Assembly (NCBI GenBank): GCA_946221035.1
Contig: CAMIME010000010.1
Span: forward strand, 1-57,441
Length of the DNA stretch: 57,441 nt
Direction of reading: 5' to 3'
Origin: an uncultured Campylobacter sp.
Lineage (GTDB): Bacteria > Actinomycetota > Actinomycetes > Mycobacteriales > Mycobacteriaceae
The notes beneath the pieces are model-generated. The model did not search any database, was not told the DNA's origin, and worked only from the letters and a program-made list of their open reading frames with translations. Position 1 is the first letter of the stretch. The number at the start of each line of letters is the position of its first letter. The position numbers and the translations under genes were made by a program. Positions 50,350 through 57,441 of the stretch are shown here, in pieces.

Positions 50350-51411
50350 TCATGACGTTACTCTCTGAACAGAGCTTCGTGCAACGTACTTCCAGACGTA
50401 CCACAGCATAAATCCAACTGGCACCAAGGTGAACAGCGCATCGGGCAGGACAAACACTCCGTCAGAGACGTTGACGGCCGCGTACGGCAGCATGAGCAGC
50501 AGAAACGGCAGGGCGCCGAGTTCCTTGTATACCCACACGCCGAACGGGACGATCCACACCCAGTGGTGGAACCAGGAAAATGGGCTGACCAGGCACGATC
50601 CCATGCCCACGAAGGCCAGGGCGAGGGGGACGGAGGAACGTCGATACGCGATGTGCGCGGCGTAGGCCACGAGCACGGTGACGAAGGCGCACGCCGCAAG
50701 CCACAGCGGCGTGGAGTCGATGCCCAGGCGGTAGAGCGCCTGGCGCAGAGCCTGGGCGCCGGGGTTGTCGTCGGTGCCGACGCGGGCGGAGTCGAAGATG
50801 GATTCCGTCCAGAAGCGCCGCGCGTCCGTGACCTCGGAAAAGCCGAGCGCCACGGTGCACAAGAAGGTGAAGGCGGCGACGAACATCGCGCCCCAGCGCC
50901 GCTGCACCGCAAAAAGCAGCAGGAAATATGCCGGGGTGAGCTTGAGCCCCGCGGCGAGCCCGGTGCCGATTCCGGGCAGGCGGTTGCGCGGCAGAAAATC
51001 CAGGCACACCAGCCCCATAAGGAAGATGTTGATCTGGCCGAAGTAGAGCGTGCCGTGGATCGGCTCCGTGCACACCGCGAAAAAGACCGCAAGCAGCAAC
51101 ACGGGCTGTTTGCTTGACGACGACACGTAGACCACCCACACCAACACCACCAGACTCGCGATCTTCCACGCGACACCAAGTGCCTCCGAGGCCTCGAACC
51201 AGGAGAAGATCACCCCGGCGAACGGCGGGTAGGTAAAGGGCAGGCCGGGCAGCAAGTCGCCGGAGTAAAGGGGCTGGTGGTGGGCCACCTTCTCGCCGCC
51301 GAGGAGGTAAACCTCCAGGTCGGAGGGCAGTTCGGTGGTGAACGCGTTCTCCATGTCCGTGGCCAAGTAGCACCAGATGGAAAAGGCGATGGCGGCGAGC
51401 AGCCAGATCAT
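50350..51411 (-). CDS. GT87 (DUF2029) polyprenol-phosphate mannosyltransferase
   Basis: 353 aa GT-C enzyme with about nine membrane helices. Conserved blocks: SDLEVYLLGG (the catalytic Asp in the first loop), FTYPPFAG, GQINIFLM and GLAAGLKLTP. Mycobacterial relatives (PimE, Rv2181) add mannose from polyprenol-phosphate-mannose to PIMs, LM or LAM outside the membrane. It overlaps the sirtuin gene by 4 bp. Exact acceptor unknown. Confidence 0.88.
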   Translation of the reverse strand: MIWLLAAIAFSIWCYLATDMENAFTTELPSDLEVYLLGGEKVAHHQPLYSGDLLPGLPFTYPPFAGVIFSWFEASEALGVAWKIASLVVLVWVVYVSSSSKQPVLLLAVFFAVCTEPIHGTLYFGQINIFLMGLVCLDFLPRNRLPGIGTGLAAGLKLTPAYFLLLFAVQRRWGAMFVAAFTFLCTVALGFSEVTDARRFWTESIFDSARVGTDDNPGAQALRQALYRLGIDSTPLWLAACAFVTVLVAYAAHIAYRRSSVPLALAFVGMGSCLVSPFSWFHHWVWIVPFGVWVYKELGALPFLLLMLPYAAVNVSDGVFVLPDALFTLVPVGFMLWYVWKYVARSSVQRVTS

Positions 51412-52346
51412 AGGCCCAGCCCGTCAAGGATCGCGTCCATGGCCTGTGCCACGTCGGTGCGCCACAGGGTGGTCGCCTTCGTGTCGGCGCGCCCGGGGCC
51501 GCCGTTGATCACGATGAAGTTCTTGCCCTGCTTGCGGGCGTCAAGGGCGAACTTGTAGCCGCTCATGACCGCCAGTGAGGTGCCGATGGCGATGACGCCT
51601 GTGGATTCGGCGAGCCAGTCGTCGGCAAGCTTTCGGCGTTTCTTCGGTACATTTTCGCCGAAGTAGACCACGTTGGGCTTGAGGCGCTGGCTCCCGCACG
51701 TCGGGCACGAGATCATGCGGAAGCGCTCGATGTCGCCCTGGTCAAGCTCGATGTCGCCGTCCGGGTTCACCATGTCGTCGGTGGCGTCGACCGACTCGAA
51801 GTAGTCGGGGTTGGCGGCGTCAAGGAGTGAGTCGATAAGTGAGCGCGGGTGCAGCGTGCGGCAATCGAGGCACACCACGTGATCCATGTCCCCGTGCAGC
51901 GCGATGACACCCTCGGAGCCGGCCTCCTGGTGCAGGCCGTCGACGTTCTGGGTGACAATGCCGCGGATGAGCCCGGCGCGCTCGAGCTCCACGAGGGAGA
52001 AGTGGGTCCGGTTGGGGGCGGCGGCGCGCATGAAGCGGATGCCCACGAAGGCGCGGGCCCAATAGCGGCGCACCTGCCGCGGGGAATGCGCGAACTCCTG
52101 GTAGGTCATCGGCCGGCCCTTGGTCAGCCGGCCGCCCTCGCTGCGGTAGTCCGGAATGCCGGAGTCGGTGGACACGCCCGCGCCGGTGACGATCAGGGTT
52201 TTCGGGTCGCTCAGCTGCGCGAGGGTTTGCTCGAGGGCATTGTGCGGGTCCGTGGGCTGGGCGGTTTCGTGGACGACGCGCTCGATGGATCGCACGGCGC
52301 TTCGGTGCGCCATGGCGATCGCGGGGTCTTCGAAGTGCATCGTCAT
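51408..52346 (-). CDS. SIR2-family NAD-dependent protein deacylase (class II-like)
   Basis: 312 aa. NAD motif GAGVSTDSGIPDYRS (55-69), TQNVDGLH, catalytic His 151 in ALHGD, and zinc ligands C159, C162, C214 and C217. The YRSEGG version and insertions match SIRT4-like bacterial sirtuins. Predicted to remove acyl groups from lysines. TAAGCT about 9 nt upstream of ATG 52346 suggests a short leader. Confidence 0.92.
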   Translation of the reverse strand: MTMHFEDPAIAMAHRSAVRSIERVVHETAQPTDPHNALEQTLAQLSDPKTLIVTGAGVSTDSGIPDYRSEGGRLTKGRPMTYQEFAHSPRQVRRYWARAFVGIRFMRAAAPNRTHFSLVELERAGLIRGIVTQNVDGLHQEAGSEGVIALHGDMDHVVCLDCRTLHPRSLIDSLLDAANPDYFESVDATDDMVNPDGDIELDQGDIERFRMISCPTCGSQRLKPNVVYFGENVPKKRRKLADDWLAESTGVIAIGTSLAVMSGYKFALDARKQGKNFIVINGGPGRADTKATTLWRTDVAQAMDAILDGLGL

Positions 52347-52377
52347 CGCTGTGTGAGCTTAGTCTGCGACCTATATG

Positions 52378-52401
52378 TACCGCCCGGTCTAGTTAGCGGT
52401 A
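52378..52401. promoter_or_regulatory. Short dyad TACCGC/GCGGTA, possible operator
   Basis: A perfect 6-bp inverted repeat with a 12-bp centre between the sirtuin and symporter genes. It lies about 80 bp before the symporter start. It could be a regulator site, but short dyads occur by chance. Confidence 0.25.
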
Positions 52402-52483
52402 TGGCTTTTGGGCCAACTTGGTGTAGCTTAACCCGGGTAATTCGATATTGAGTGAACAGATCAGTCTATTCGGGAGCGCCTTC

Positions 52484-53791
52484 ATGCACCTACCTAAATG
52501 GGCCACCAGCTTCGGGGCCCAAGTCATTTATGGCCTCATCGTGGGCCTCATCCTCGGCTTCGTCGCGGCCGGTATGGGCGACGGCAACCCGCTCGCCGAG
52601 ACCCTCTCCTGGGTCGGCTCCACCTACGTCAAGCTGCTCAAGCTGTTGATTCCGCCGCTGGTGTTCACGGCCGTGGTGACGTCGGTAAGCAACCTGCGAA
52701 AGGTGACCAACGCTGCACGGCTGGCGGTGCAGACCTTGGTGTGGTTCGCCATCACGTCGTTCTTCTCCGTGATCATCGGCATCATCGTCGGCCTGGTGGT
52801 CAAGCCGGGCGTGAACTCCAGCGTCGATGCCGCCACCGCGGCCGACCCCTCGAGCACCGGGTCCTGGATGGGATTCTTGAACTCGGTGGTGCCCGCGAAC
52901 ATCTTCGGCATCACCGCCAAGGTCAACGACGCGGGCGTGGCCATCAACTTCAACGTGCTCCAGATCCTGGTGATCTCGCTGCTGCTGGGCATCGCCGCCG
53001 TGAAGGTGGGCGAGGCCGCGGAGGGGTTCATCCGCTTCAACGAGTCCCTGCTGAAGGTCGTCCAGGAGGTGCTGTGGTGGGTCATTCGCCTGGCGCCGAT
53101 CGGTACCGCCGCGCTCATTGGCAACGCGGTCGTGTCCTACGGCTGGGACGCGCTGGGGTCCTTGGGCAAGTTTGTGCTCGCCATCTACATCGGCCTGGCG
53201 CTCGTGCTGTTCGTGCTGTACCCGGCGGTGCTGGCGGCGCACAAGATCCCGGTCGTGGAGTTTTTCAAGCGCGTGTGGCCGGTGACCACGCTCGGCTTCG
53301 CCACCCGTTCCTCCATGGGCACCATGCCGGTGACCCAGCGCACCACGGAAAAGGAAATGGGCGTGCCCAGCGAGTACGCCTCCTTCGCCATCCCGCTCGG
53401 CGCCACCACCAAGATGGACGGCTGCGCCTCCATCTACCCCGCCATCGCCGCGATCTTCGTCGCCCAGTTCTACGGCGTGCAGCTCTCGGTGGCCGACTAC
53501 GCCCTGATCATCATCGTTTCTGTCCTGGGCTCCGCCGCCACCGCCGGCACCACGGGCGCGACGGTCATGCTCACCCTCACCCTGTCCACCCTGGGCCTCC
53601 CGCTCGCGGGCGTGGGTCTGTTGCTCGCGGTCGACCCGATCATCGACATGGGCCGCACCGCCGTGAACGTCACCGGCCAATCCCTGGTGGCCACCGTGGT
53701 GGCCAAGCGCGATGGCATTATCGACGAGCGCGCCTGGTCCTCAGCGGAACGGGACCTCACCGATCGTTCGCCGGAGCTTGCGCGTTCGTAA
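52484..53791 (+). CDS. Dicarboxylate/amino acid:cation symporter (DAACS/GltP)
   Basis: 435 aa from ATG 52484 with GGAG 8 nt upstream; TTG 52448 would add 12 residues. Eight helices and two re-entrant loops: TRSSMGTMPV (HP1), TTKMDGCASIYP with the cation-site Asn/Asp region in TM7, TTGATVML (HP2) and DMGRTAVNVTGQ (TM8, substrate Asp and Arg). Takes up glutamate, aspartate or C4-dicarboxylates with sodium or protons. The 3' end overlaps the convergent AMP nucleosidase gene by 51 bp. Confidence 0.93.
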   Translation: MHLPKWATSFGAQVIYGLIVGLILGFVAAGMGDGNPLAETLSWVGSTYVKLLKLLIPPLVFTAVVTSVSNLRKVTNAARLAVQTLVWFAITSFFSVIIGIIVGLVVKPGVNSSVDAATAADPSSTGSWMGFLNSVVPANIFGITAKVNDAGVAINFNVLQILVISLLLGIAAVKVGEAAEGFIRFNESLLKVVQEVLWWVIRLAPIGTAALIGNAVVSYGWDALGSLGKFVLAIYIGLALVLFVLYPAVLAAHKIPVVEFFKRVWPVTTLGFATRSSMGTMPVTQRTTEKEMGVPSEYASFAIPLGATTKMDGCASIYPAIAAIFVAQFYGVQLSVADYALIIIVSVLGSAATAGTTGATVMLTLTLSTLGLPLAGVGLLLAVDPIIDMGRTAVNVTGQSLVATVVAKRDGIIDERAWSSAERDLTDRSPELARS

Positions 53792-55102
53792 CCGCTCCGG
53801 CCGCTTGGCCAACTTCTCCATGGCCCGCACGGCGCACATGACGTGCGCCTCCTTGGAGTTGGAGTAGAAAGCCTGGGCGCCTGCGGGCAGCTTCGGCACC
53901 GCGTGCAGCGGCAGGTCGGAGACGGCCAGCAGCGTGCCGTAGGGGACCCGGTAGCGGTACCCGTTCGCCGCGATAGTGCACGACTCCATGTCCACGGCCG
54001 CCGCGGTGGATCCCTTCAGCCACTCCCACAGGTCCTTCGGCGCCTTCCACTCCCAGTTCCTGTCGCCGGTGGAAAGCACGGTGCCGGTGCGCATCAGCGA
54101 GGTGTCCTCCCCGTAAACCTTGGACACGGCCTTTTCCAGCGTGCGCTGAATCTCCGGCACGGCGGGGATGGGGGTGTCGCGCTTGATGTAGGGGTCCATC
54201 ACATGGTCGTCGCGCTCGTAGGCGTTACCCAGGATGAGGTCCCCGATGCGCATCCGGGCGTCCAGCCCCGCGCAGTGGCCGATCATGATCCACGCCTCGG
54301 GTCTCAAGACGGCGAGCGAGTCCGTGATGGTCTTCGCGTTGGAGGGGCCGACGCCGATGTTGATCATGGTGATGCCGTCGCCGTTGTCCGTCGCCAGGTC
54401 GTAGCGCGGCATCTGGAACTTCGACCCCAGCTCGAGGTCCTCCAGCGCGACCGTGTCCGAGATCGTCTCGCCGCTCGGCAGCACCAGCCGGGTGTAGCGC
54501 GACTCCGGATCGGACAGCTCGCGCAGCCCGAAGCGCACGAACTCGGTCACGTGCATCGCGTAGTTGGTGAACAGGATGTAGCGCTGCAGGGAGTCCGCCT
54601 CGATGCCCGTGTAGTGCTCAAGCCTTGCCAGCGCCAGGTCGAAGCGCTGCGGGCCGAAGTGGAACAGGGGTTTTTCGTCGCCGTGGAAGGCGTCCCAGTG
54701 GCCGTCGACAATCGCATCGTGCACGTCGTCAAGCGTGGGGCGCGGCAGGTTGCGCGTCTCGTCCGGGCGCTCGAGCCCGCGGATGTACTCCGGCGCGATT
54801 TCCACATCGGAGTAGCCGACGGAGATCTCGCAGGGATAATTCGAGGTCAGCGCCTCAAGCTGCGCGATCAGGTACGGCTCCATCAAATCCGGCCGCGACA
54901 GGGTCGCCGAATAGGTCCCGGCCTCGTCGACGTAGCCGAACGGCTCCGAGCGGTCGATCGGCCGCCACTCGGTGACTTCCACGACCAGTTTGGGGTACAA
55001 CACATCCCGGTACTGCGAAAAGTCCTGCGCCCGCTCGCACGATGCCGCGTAGAGCTCCTTCAGCTTATCGACGGCTCCGCGAGCCCCCTCAACCCTCTCC
55101 AT
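53741..55102 (-). CDS. amn: AMP nucleosidase
   Basis: 453 aa. N-terminal AMP-N domain and C-terminal nucleoside phosphorylase-like domain with GVGPSNAKT, MIGHCAG, and DMESCTIAANG, the catalytic part. It splits AMP into adenine and ribose-5-phosphate. ATG 55102 lies 4 bp after the TetR gene stop, so both are probably co-transcribed. The last 51 bp overlap the symporter gene. Confidence 0.92.
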   Translation of the reverse strand: MERVEGARGAVDKLKELYAASCERAQDFSQYRDVLYPKLVVEVTEWRPIDRSEPFGYVDEAGTYSATLSRPDLMEPYLIAQLEALTSNYPCEISVGYSDVEIAPEYIRGLERPDETRNLPRPTLDDVHDAIVDGHWDAFHGDEKPLFHFGPQRFDLALARLEHYTGIEADSLQRYILFTNYAMHVTEFVRFGLRELSDPESRYTRLVLPSGETISDTVALEDLELGSKFQMPRYDLATDNGDGITMINIGVGPSNAKTITDSLAVLRPEAWIMIGHCAGLDARMRIGDLILGNAYERDDHVMDPYIKRDTPIPAVPEIQRTLEKAVSKVYGEDTSLMRTGTVLSTGDRNWEWKAPKDLWEWLKGSTAAAVDMESCTIAANGYRYRVPYGTLLAVSDLPLHAVPKLPAGAQAFYSNSKEAHVMCAVRAMEKLAKRPERLRTRKLRRTIGEVPFR

Positions 55103-55106
55103 TGCC

Positions 55107-55700
55107 CTACCGGAGAAGAATTTCGGCGATCTTGGAAATGTCCCGGGCCAGCTCCTCTTCCCGGGCTCCGGCGCGCACGCCGTTTTCCAGGATCTGCTGG
55201 CCGCCGGCGATGAAGAAGCGGGCGAGCAGTTCGAGCGATTCCTCCGAATGCTCGTAACCCAAGCCTTCCATGTACAGCTGCAACTCGTCACGCAGGGTGG
55301 GCAACATGATCTCGAAGATGAAGTTGTCCAGCTGGGCGTGGACCGGGGAATCGACCAGGTTCATGATCACCGAGTAGTCCGGGCTCAGATTCGTGGTGAG
55401 CATCTTGATCGCTTCCTCGAAGTCGTCCGCCTTGTGGAAGTTGGCGCCGAAGCGCTCGTACGCCCCGCCCAGCACGACTGTGCCCGCGGTGTAGATCAGC
55501 GCGTTGAGGTCCGGGAAGTGCTGGTAGAACACCTGGCGGCTCACGCCGGCGTCCTTCACAATCTGCGACACGGACATCTTGTTCGCCGGGTACTTGCGCA
55601 GGAATTCGATCGCGGCAGTCACCAAGGCGTTGCGGGTGCGTATCGCGCGCGGATCGGTGCTCTCGGATCGGAGCGCGAGTTTCTCGTCGGGGCTCGTCAT
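55107..55700 (-). CDS. TetR/AcrR-family transcriptional regulator
   Basis: 197 aa. N-terminal helix-turn-helix VSQIVKDAGVSRQVFYQHF (residues 44-62). A variable helical ligand domain follows. ATG 55700 has GAGAGG about 5 nt upstream; the frame upstream adds 8 residues without support. It is upstream of amn on the same strand and 38 bp from the divergent M20 peptidase gene; both are likely targets. The ligand is unknown. Confidence 0.9.
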   Translation of the reverse strand: MTSPDEKLALRSESTDPRAIRTRNALVTAAIEFLRKYPANKMSVSQIVKDAGVSRQVFYQHFPDLNALIYTAGTVVLGGAYERFGANFHKADDFEEAIKMLTTNLSPDYSVIMNLVDSPVHAQLDNFIFEIMLPTLRDELQLYMEGLGYEHSEESLELLARFFIAGGQQILENGVRAGAREEELARDISKIAEILLR

Positions 55701-55738
55701 AGTGCCTCTCTTACGGAAGATCAATACAATCGCTGGTC

Positions 55739-57058
55739 ATGAGCCTAACCGAAAGCACCGTCGCCCTGCTGCAAGACCTGATCAGGAACGGTTGCGTCAA
55801 CGACATGACCGCCGATTCCGGGCATGAGGTGCGCAACGCCGACACCCTCGAGGCCTTCTTCGGTGGCGTTGACGGCGTGCGGGTCGAGCGGTTCGAGCCG
55901 CACCCGGGGCGTGTGTCCATCGCGTTCACCATCGGGGGCTCGGACCCGGACGCCGAGCCCCTAACCCTGCTCGGCCACACCGACGTAGTGCCCGTGGACG
56001 AGGAGAAGTGGACCGTCGACCCCTTCGGCGGGCTCGAGCGCGACGGGAAGATCTATGGCCGCGGCGCGACCGACATGCTCTACATCACCGCAGCGATGGC
56101 GGCGTGCGTGCGCGACGTAGCTCTGTCGGGCGTGCGCCCCCGCGGCACCCTGACCTTCGTCGGGCTCGCGGACGAGGAAGCGCGCGGGGGCCTGGGCGCG
56201 GGGTGGCTGTCGAAGCAGGACACCGGCATCTCCTGGAAGAACTGCCTGTCCGAGGAGGGCGGCTCCCACCTGCCGGTTTCCGACGGCTCCGACGCGCTGA
56301 TCGTGGTCGTCGGCGAGAAGGGCGCCGCGCAGCGCCGGCTGACGGTGCATGGGGACGCGGGCCACGGGTCCGCGCCGTTCGGGCGGGACTTGGCCGTGGC
56401 GCGGATCGCCGAAGTCGCCCGCCGCATCGCCACCTACGAGCCGCCCGTGCGTTCCGACGACATCTGGGAGGGCTACGTCCGCGCCTGGAAGTTCGACCCC
56501 TCCACCGAGCAGGCCCTCTTCGAAGGCTCCGGGTTCGAGGCCTTCGGCCGGCTTGAGCAGTACTCCCACGCCATGAGCCACCTCACCATCGCGCCGACCG
56601 TGCTCCGCGCCGGCGGCGCCATCAACGTGCTGCCGTCCACCGCCTACCTGGAGTGCGACATCCGCCCCCTGCCCGGCCAGACCCAGGACGAGGTGGATGA
56701 GGTGCTGCGCGATGCGCTCGGCGACCTCGCCGATTCCGTGAAGATCACCCGCCTCATCTCCGAACCAGGCTCCATCTCCCCCACCTCCGGCCCGCTGTAC
56801 GAGGCCATCGTGGACACCTTCGAGGAGTTTTTCCCCGGCGTTCCGGTCGTGCCCACCATCGCCGCGGGCGGCTCCGACCTGCGCTTTTCGCGTTTCGACG
56901 GCGGCGTCGGCTACGGATTCGCCCTCCACCGCCGCGGCGAGACTTTGGGATCTGTCCTGGGCCGCCTGCACACCCACGACGAGTACGTGGACGTCGAGGA
57001 CGTCGACCTCACGACCCGCGCGTACCGCTCCCTGATCCGCCGGTTCGTCGGCGCCTAA
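55739..57058 (+). CDS. M20-family metallopeptidase (ArgE/DapE/carboxypeptidase-like)
   Basis: 439 aa. Metal ligand His 80 and catalytic Asp 82 in GHTDVVP, bridging Asp 112 in GRGATDM, DEEARGG with the catalytic Glu pair, and HGDAGHGS for the dimerisation lid. It probably hydrolyses small peptides or N-acyl amino acids. TACAAT lies 8 nt before ATG 55739, so the mRNA appears leaderless. Divergent from the TetR gene. Confidence 0.9.
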   Translation: MSLTESTVALLQDLIRNGCVNDMTADSGHEVRNADTLEAFFGGVDGVRVERFEPHPGRVSIAFTIGGSDPDAEPLTLLGHTDVVPVDEEKWTVDPFGGLERDGKIYGRGATDMLYITAAMAACVRDVALSGVRPRGTLTFVGLADEEARGGLGAGWLSKQDTGISWKNCLSEEGGSHLPVSDGSDALIVVVGEKGAAQRRLTVHGDAGHGSAPFGRDLAVARIAEVARRIATYEPPVRSDDIWEGYVRAWKFDPSTEQALFEGSGFEAFGRLEQYSHAMSHLTIAPTVLRAGGAINVLPSTAYLECDIRPLPGQTQDEVDEVLRDALGDLADSVKITRLISEPGSISPTSGPLYEAIVDTFEEFFPGVPVVPTIAAGGSDLRFSRFDGGVGYGFALHRRGETLGSVLGRLHTHDEYVDVEDVDLTTRAYRSLIRRFVGA

Positions 57059-57115
57059 GTTCCCCACCCGGTTTCCATCTGTCACATCTGCCCCATCCGT
57101 GACATACTGGCCGGC

Positions 57116-57441
57116 ATGAAGATCCGCACCCTTCTCTTAGCGACCGCCCTGACCGCAACCCTGGCCCCCGCGGCGCAGGCCGACGCCATCGACGACACGC
57201 TGGCCAAACTCCCCTCCGGCCCCATCTCCTGCGACCAGGCCGCGAAGTACTGGACCAACGACGCCGACTACCAGCAGAAGGTCCGCCAGGCCCAGACAGT
57301 CGCGCGTTTCGACAGCCGCGGCCCCCAGATCCTCGACGCCCTCTCGCGTGTCGACGAAGCCGCCACCCGCTGCGGCCTCAAAGGCGGCGGCGCGGCCAAA
57401 CCGTCTGCTCAGGCTCCGTCCAAGCCTGCCCCCTCCCAGGC
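57116..57441 (+). CDS. Secreted protein of unknown function (3' truncated by the window edge)
   Basis: At least 108 codons. Signal peptide MKIRTLLLATALTATLAPAAQA, cleaved near residue 22. The mature part has two Cys (CDQAAKYW and ATRCGLKG), charged helices and then an Ala/Pro/Lys-rich linker (KPSAQAPSKPAPS) that runs off the edge. It has the look of corynebacterial small secreted proteins. CATACT 7 nt before ATG 57116 may be its -10 box. Confidence 0.75.
   Translation, partial: MKIRTLLLATALTATLAPAAQADAIDDTLAKLPSGPISCDQAAKYWTNDADYQQKVRQAQTVARFDSRGPQILDALSRVDEAATRCGLKGGGAAKPSAQAPSKPAPSQ

Noticed and set aside
57059..57115. GTCAC/GTGAC dyad before the last gene
   Set aside because: Only 5 bp with a 13-bp gap; too short to separate from chance.

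Overview
The window looks like the chromosome of a Corynebacterium species. It carries the arabinogalactan biosynthesis block that defines mycolate-containing Actinobacteria (Wzm/Wzt-type galactan exporter, GlfT1, a GtrA protein, DprE1, DprE2, AftA, one large Emb arabinosyltransferase and a cell-wall cutinase). GC content is high (roughly 60-65% by eye), GTG/TTG starts are common, and many genes have a TANNNT -10 box only 6-8 nt before the start codon, the signature of leaderless mRNAs. The order quinone oxidoreductase, 13E12-type HNH protein, class V aminotransferase-like protein, then the galactan/arabinan genes resembles the Rv3776-Rv3793 region of M. tuberculosis as I remember it. The species cannot be named from sequence alone.

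Layout. 1-1565: 3' part of an Asn-rich repeat surface protein, its terminator, a non-coding inverted-repeat element in two full copies plus a partial one, and tRNA-Arg(ACG) and tRNA-Ser(GCT). 1635-4927: an unknown leaderless gene, an RraA-family gene and a two-gene cassette (AAA ATPase + HNH nuclease) matching the Septu (PtuA/PtuB) anti-phage system. 5040-12777: two large SdrD/Cna-B-type surface proteins, the first behind a leader that resembles a divergent c-di-AMP riboswitch, then tRNA-Ser(TGA). 12836-29423: the cell-wall block. 29433-37320: M13 peptidase, a TPP-riboswitch-controlled thiamine-precursor ABC transporter, a small S4/VOC/serine-hydrolase operon and a CapA-like lipoprotein. 37311-49475: LysE exporter, AlkB-like protein, a second 13E12 HNH gene, 2'-5' RNA ligase, HrpB-like helicase, a small surface protein, an amino-acid permease, AbrB-type membrane protein, DUF885 peptidase, ROK regulator and a penicillin-binding-like lipoprotein. 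49450-57441: CAP-like secreted protein, GT87 mannosyltransferase, sirtuin, dicarboxylate/glutamate symporter, AMP nucleosidase, TetR regulator, M20 peptidase, and the start of a secreted protein cut by the right edge.

How the genes work together. The central block supplies galactan initiation and export (Wzm, Wzt, GlfT1), the arabinose donor DPA (DprE1/DprE2, perhaps handled by the GtrA protein) and arabinan priming and extension (AftA, Emb); the cutinase-like enzyme probably acts on mycolates or lipids of the same envelope. Four exported proteins (1-1085, 5040-10466, 10739-12550, 42735-43379) lack LPXTG but end in the same architecture: Cys, hydrophobic helix, loop or amphipathic segment, second hydrophobic helix, Cys. 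I infer a shared, possibly disulfide-closed membrane anchor. The other points most worth following are a 228-bp insert flanked by 26-bp direct repeats at the 3' end of emb, the Septu-like cassette, the candidate c-di-AMP leader, and an aminotransferase-fold protein whose PLP lysine is replaced by glutamate.
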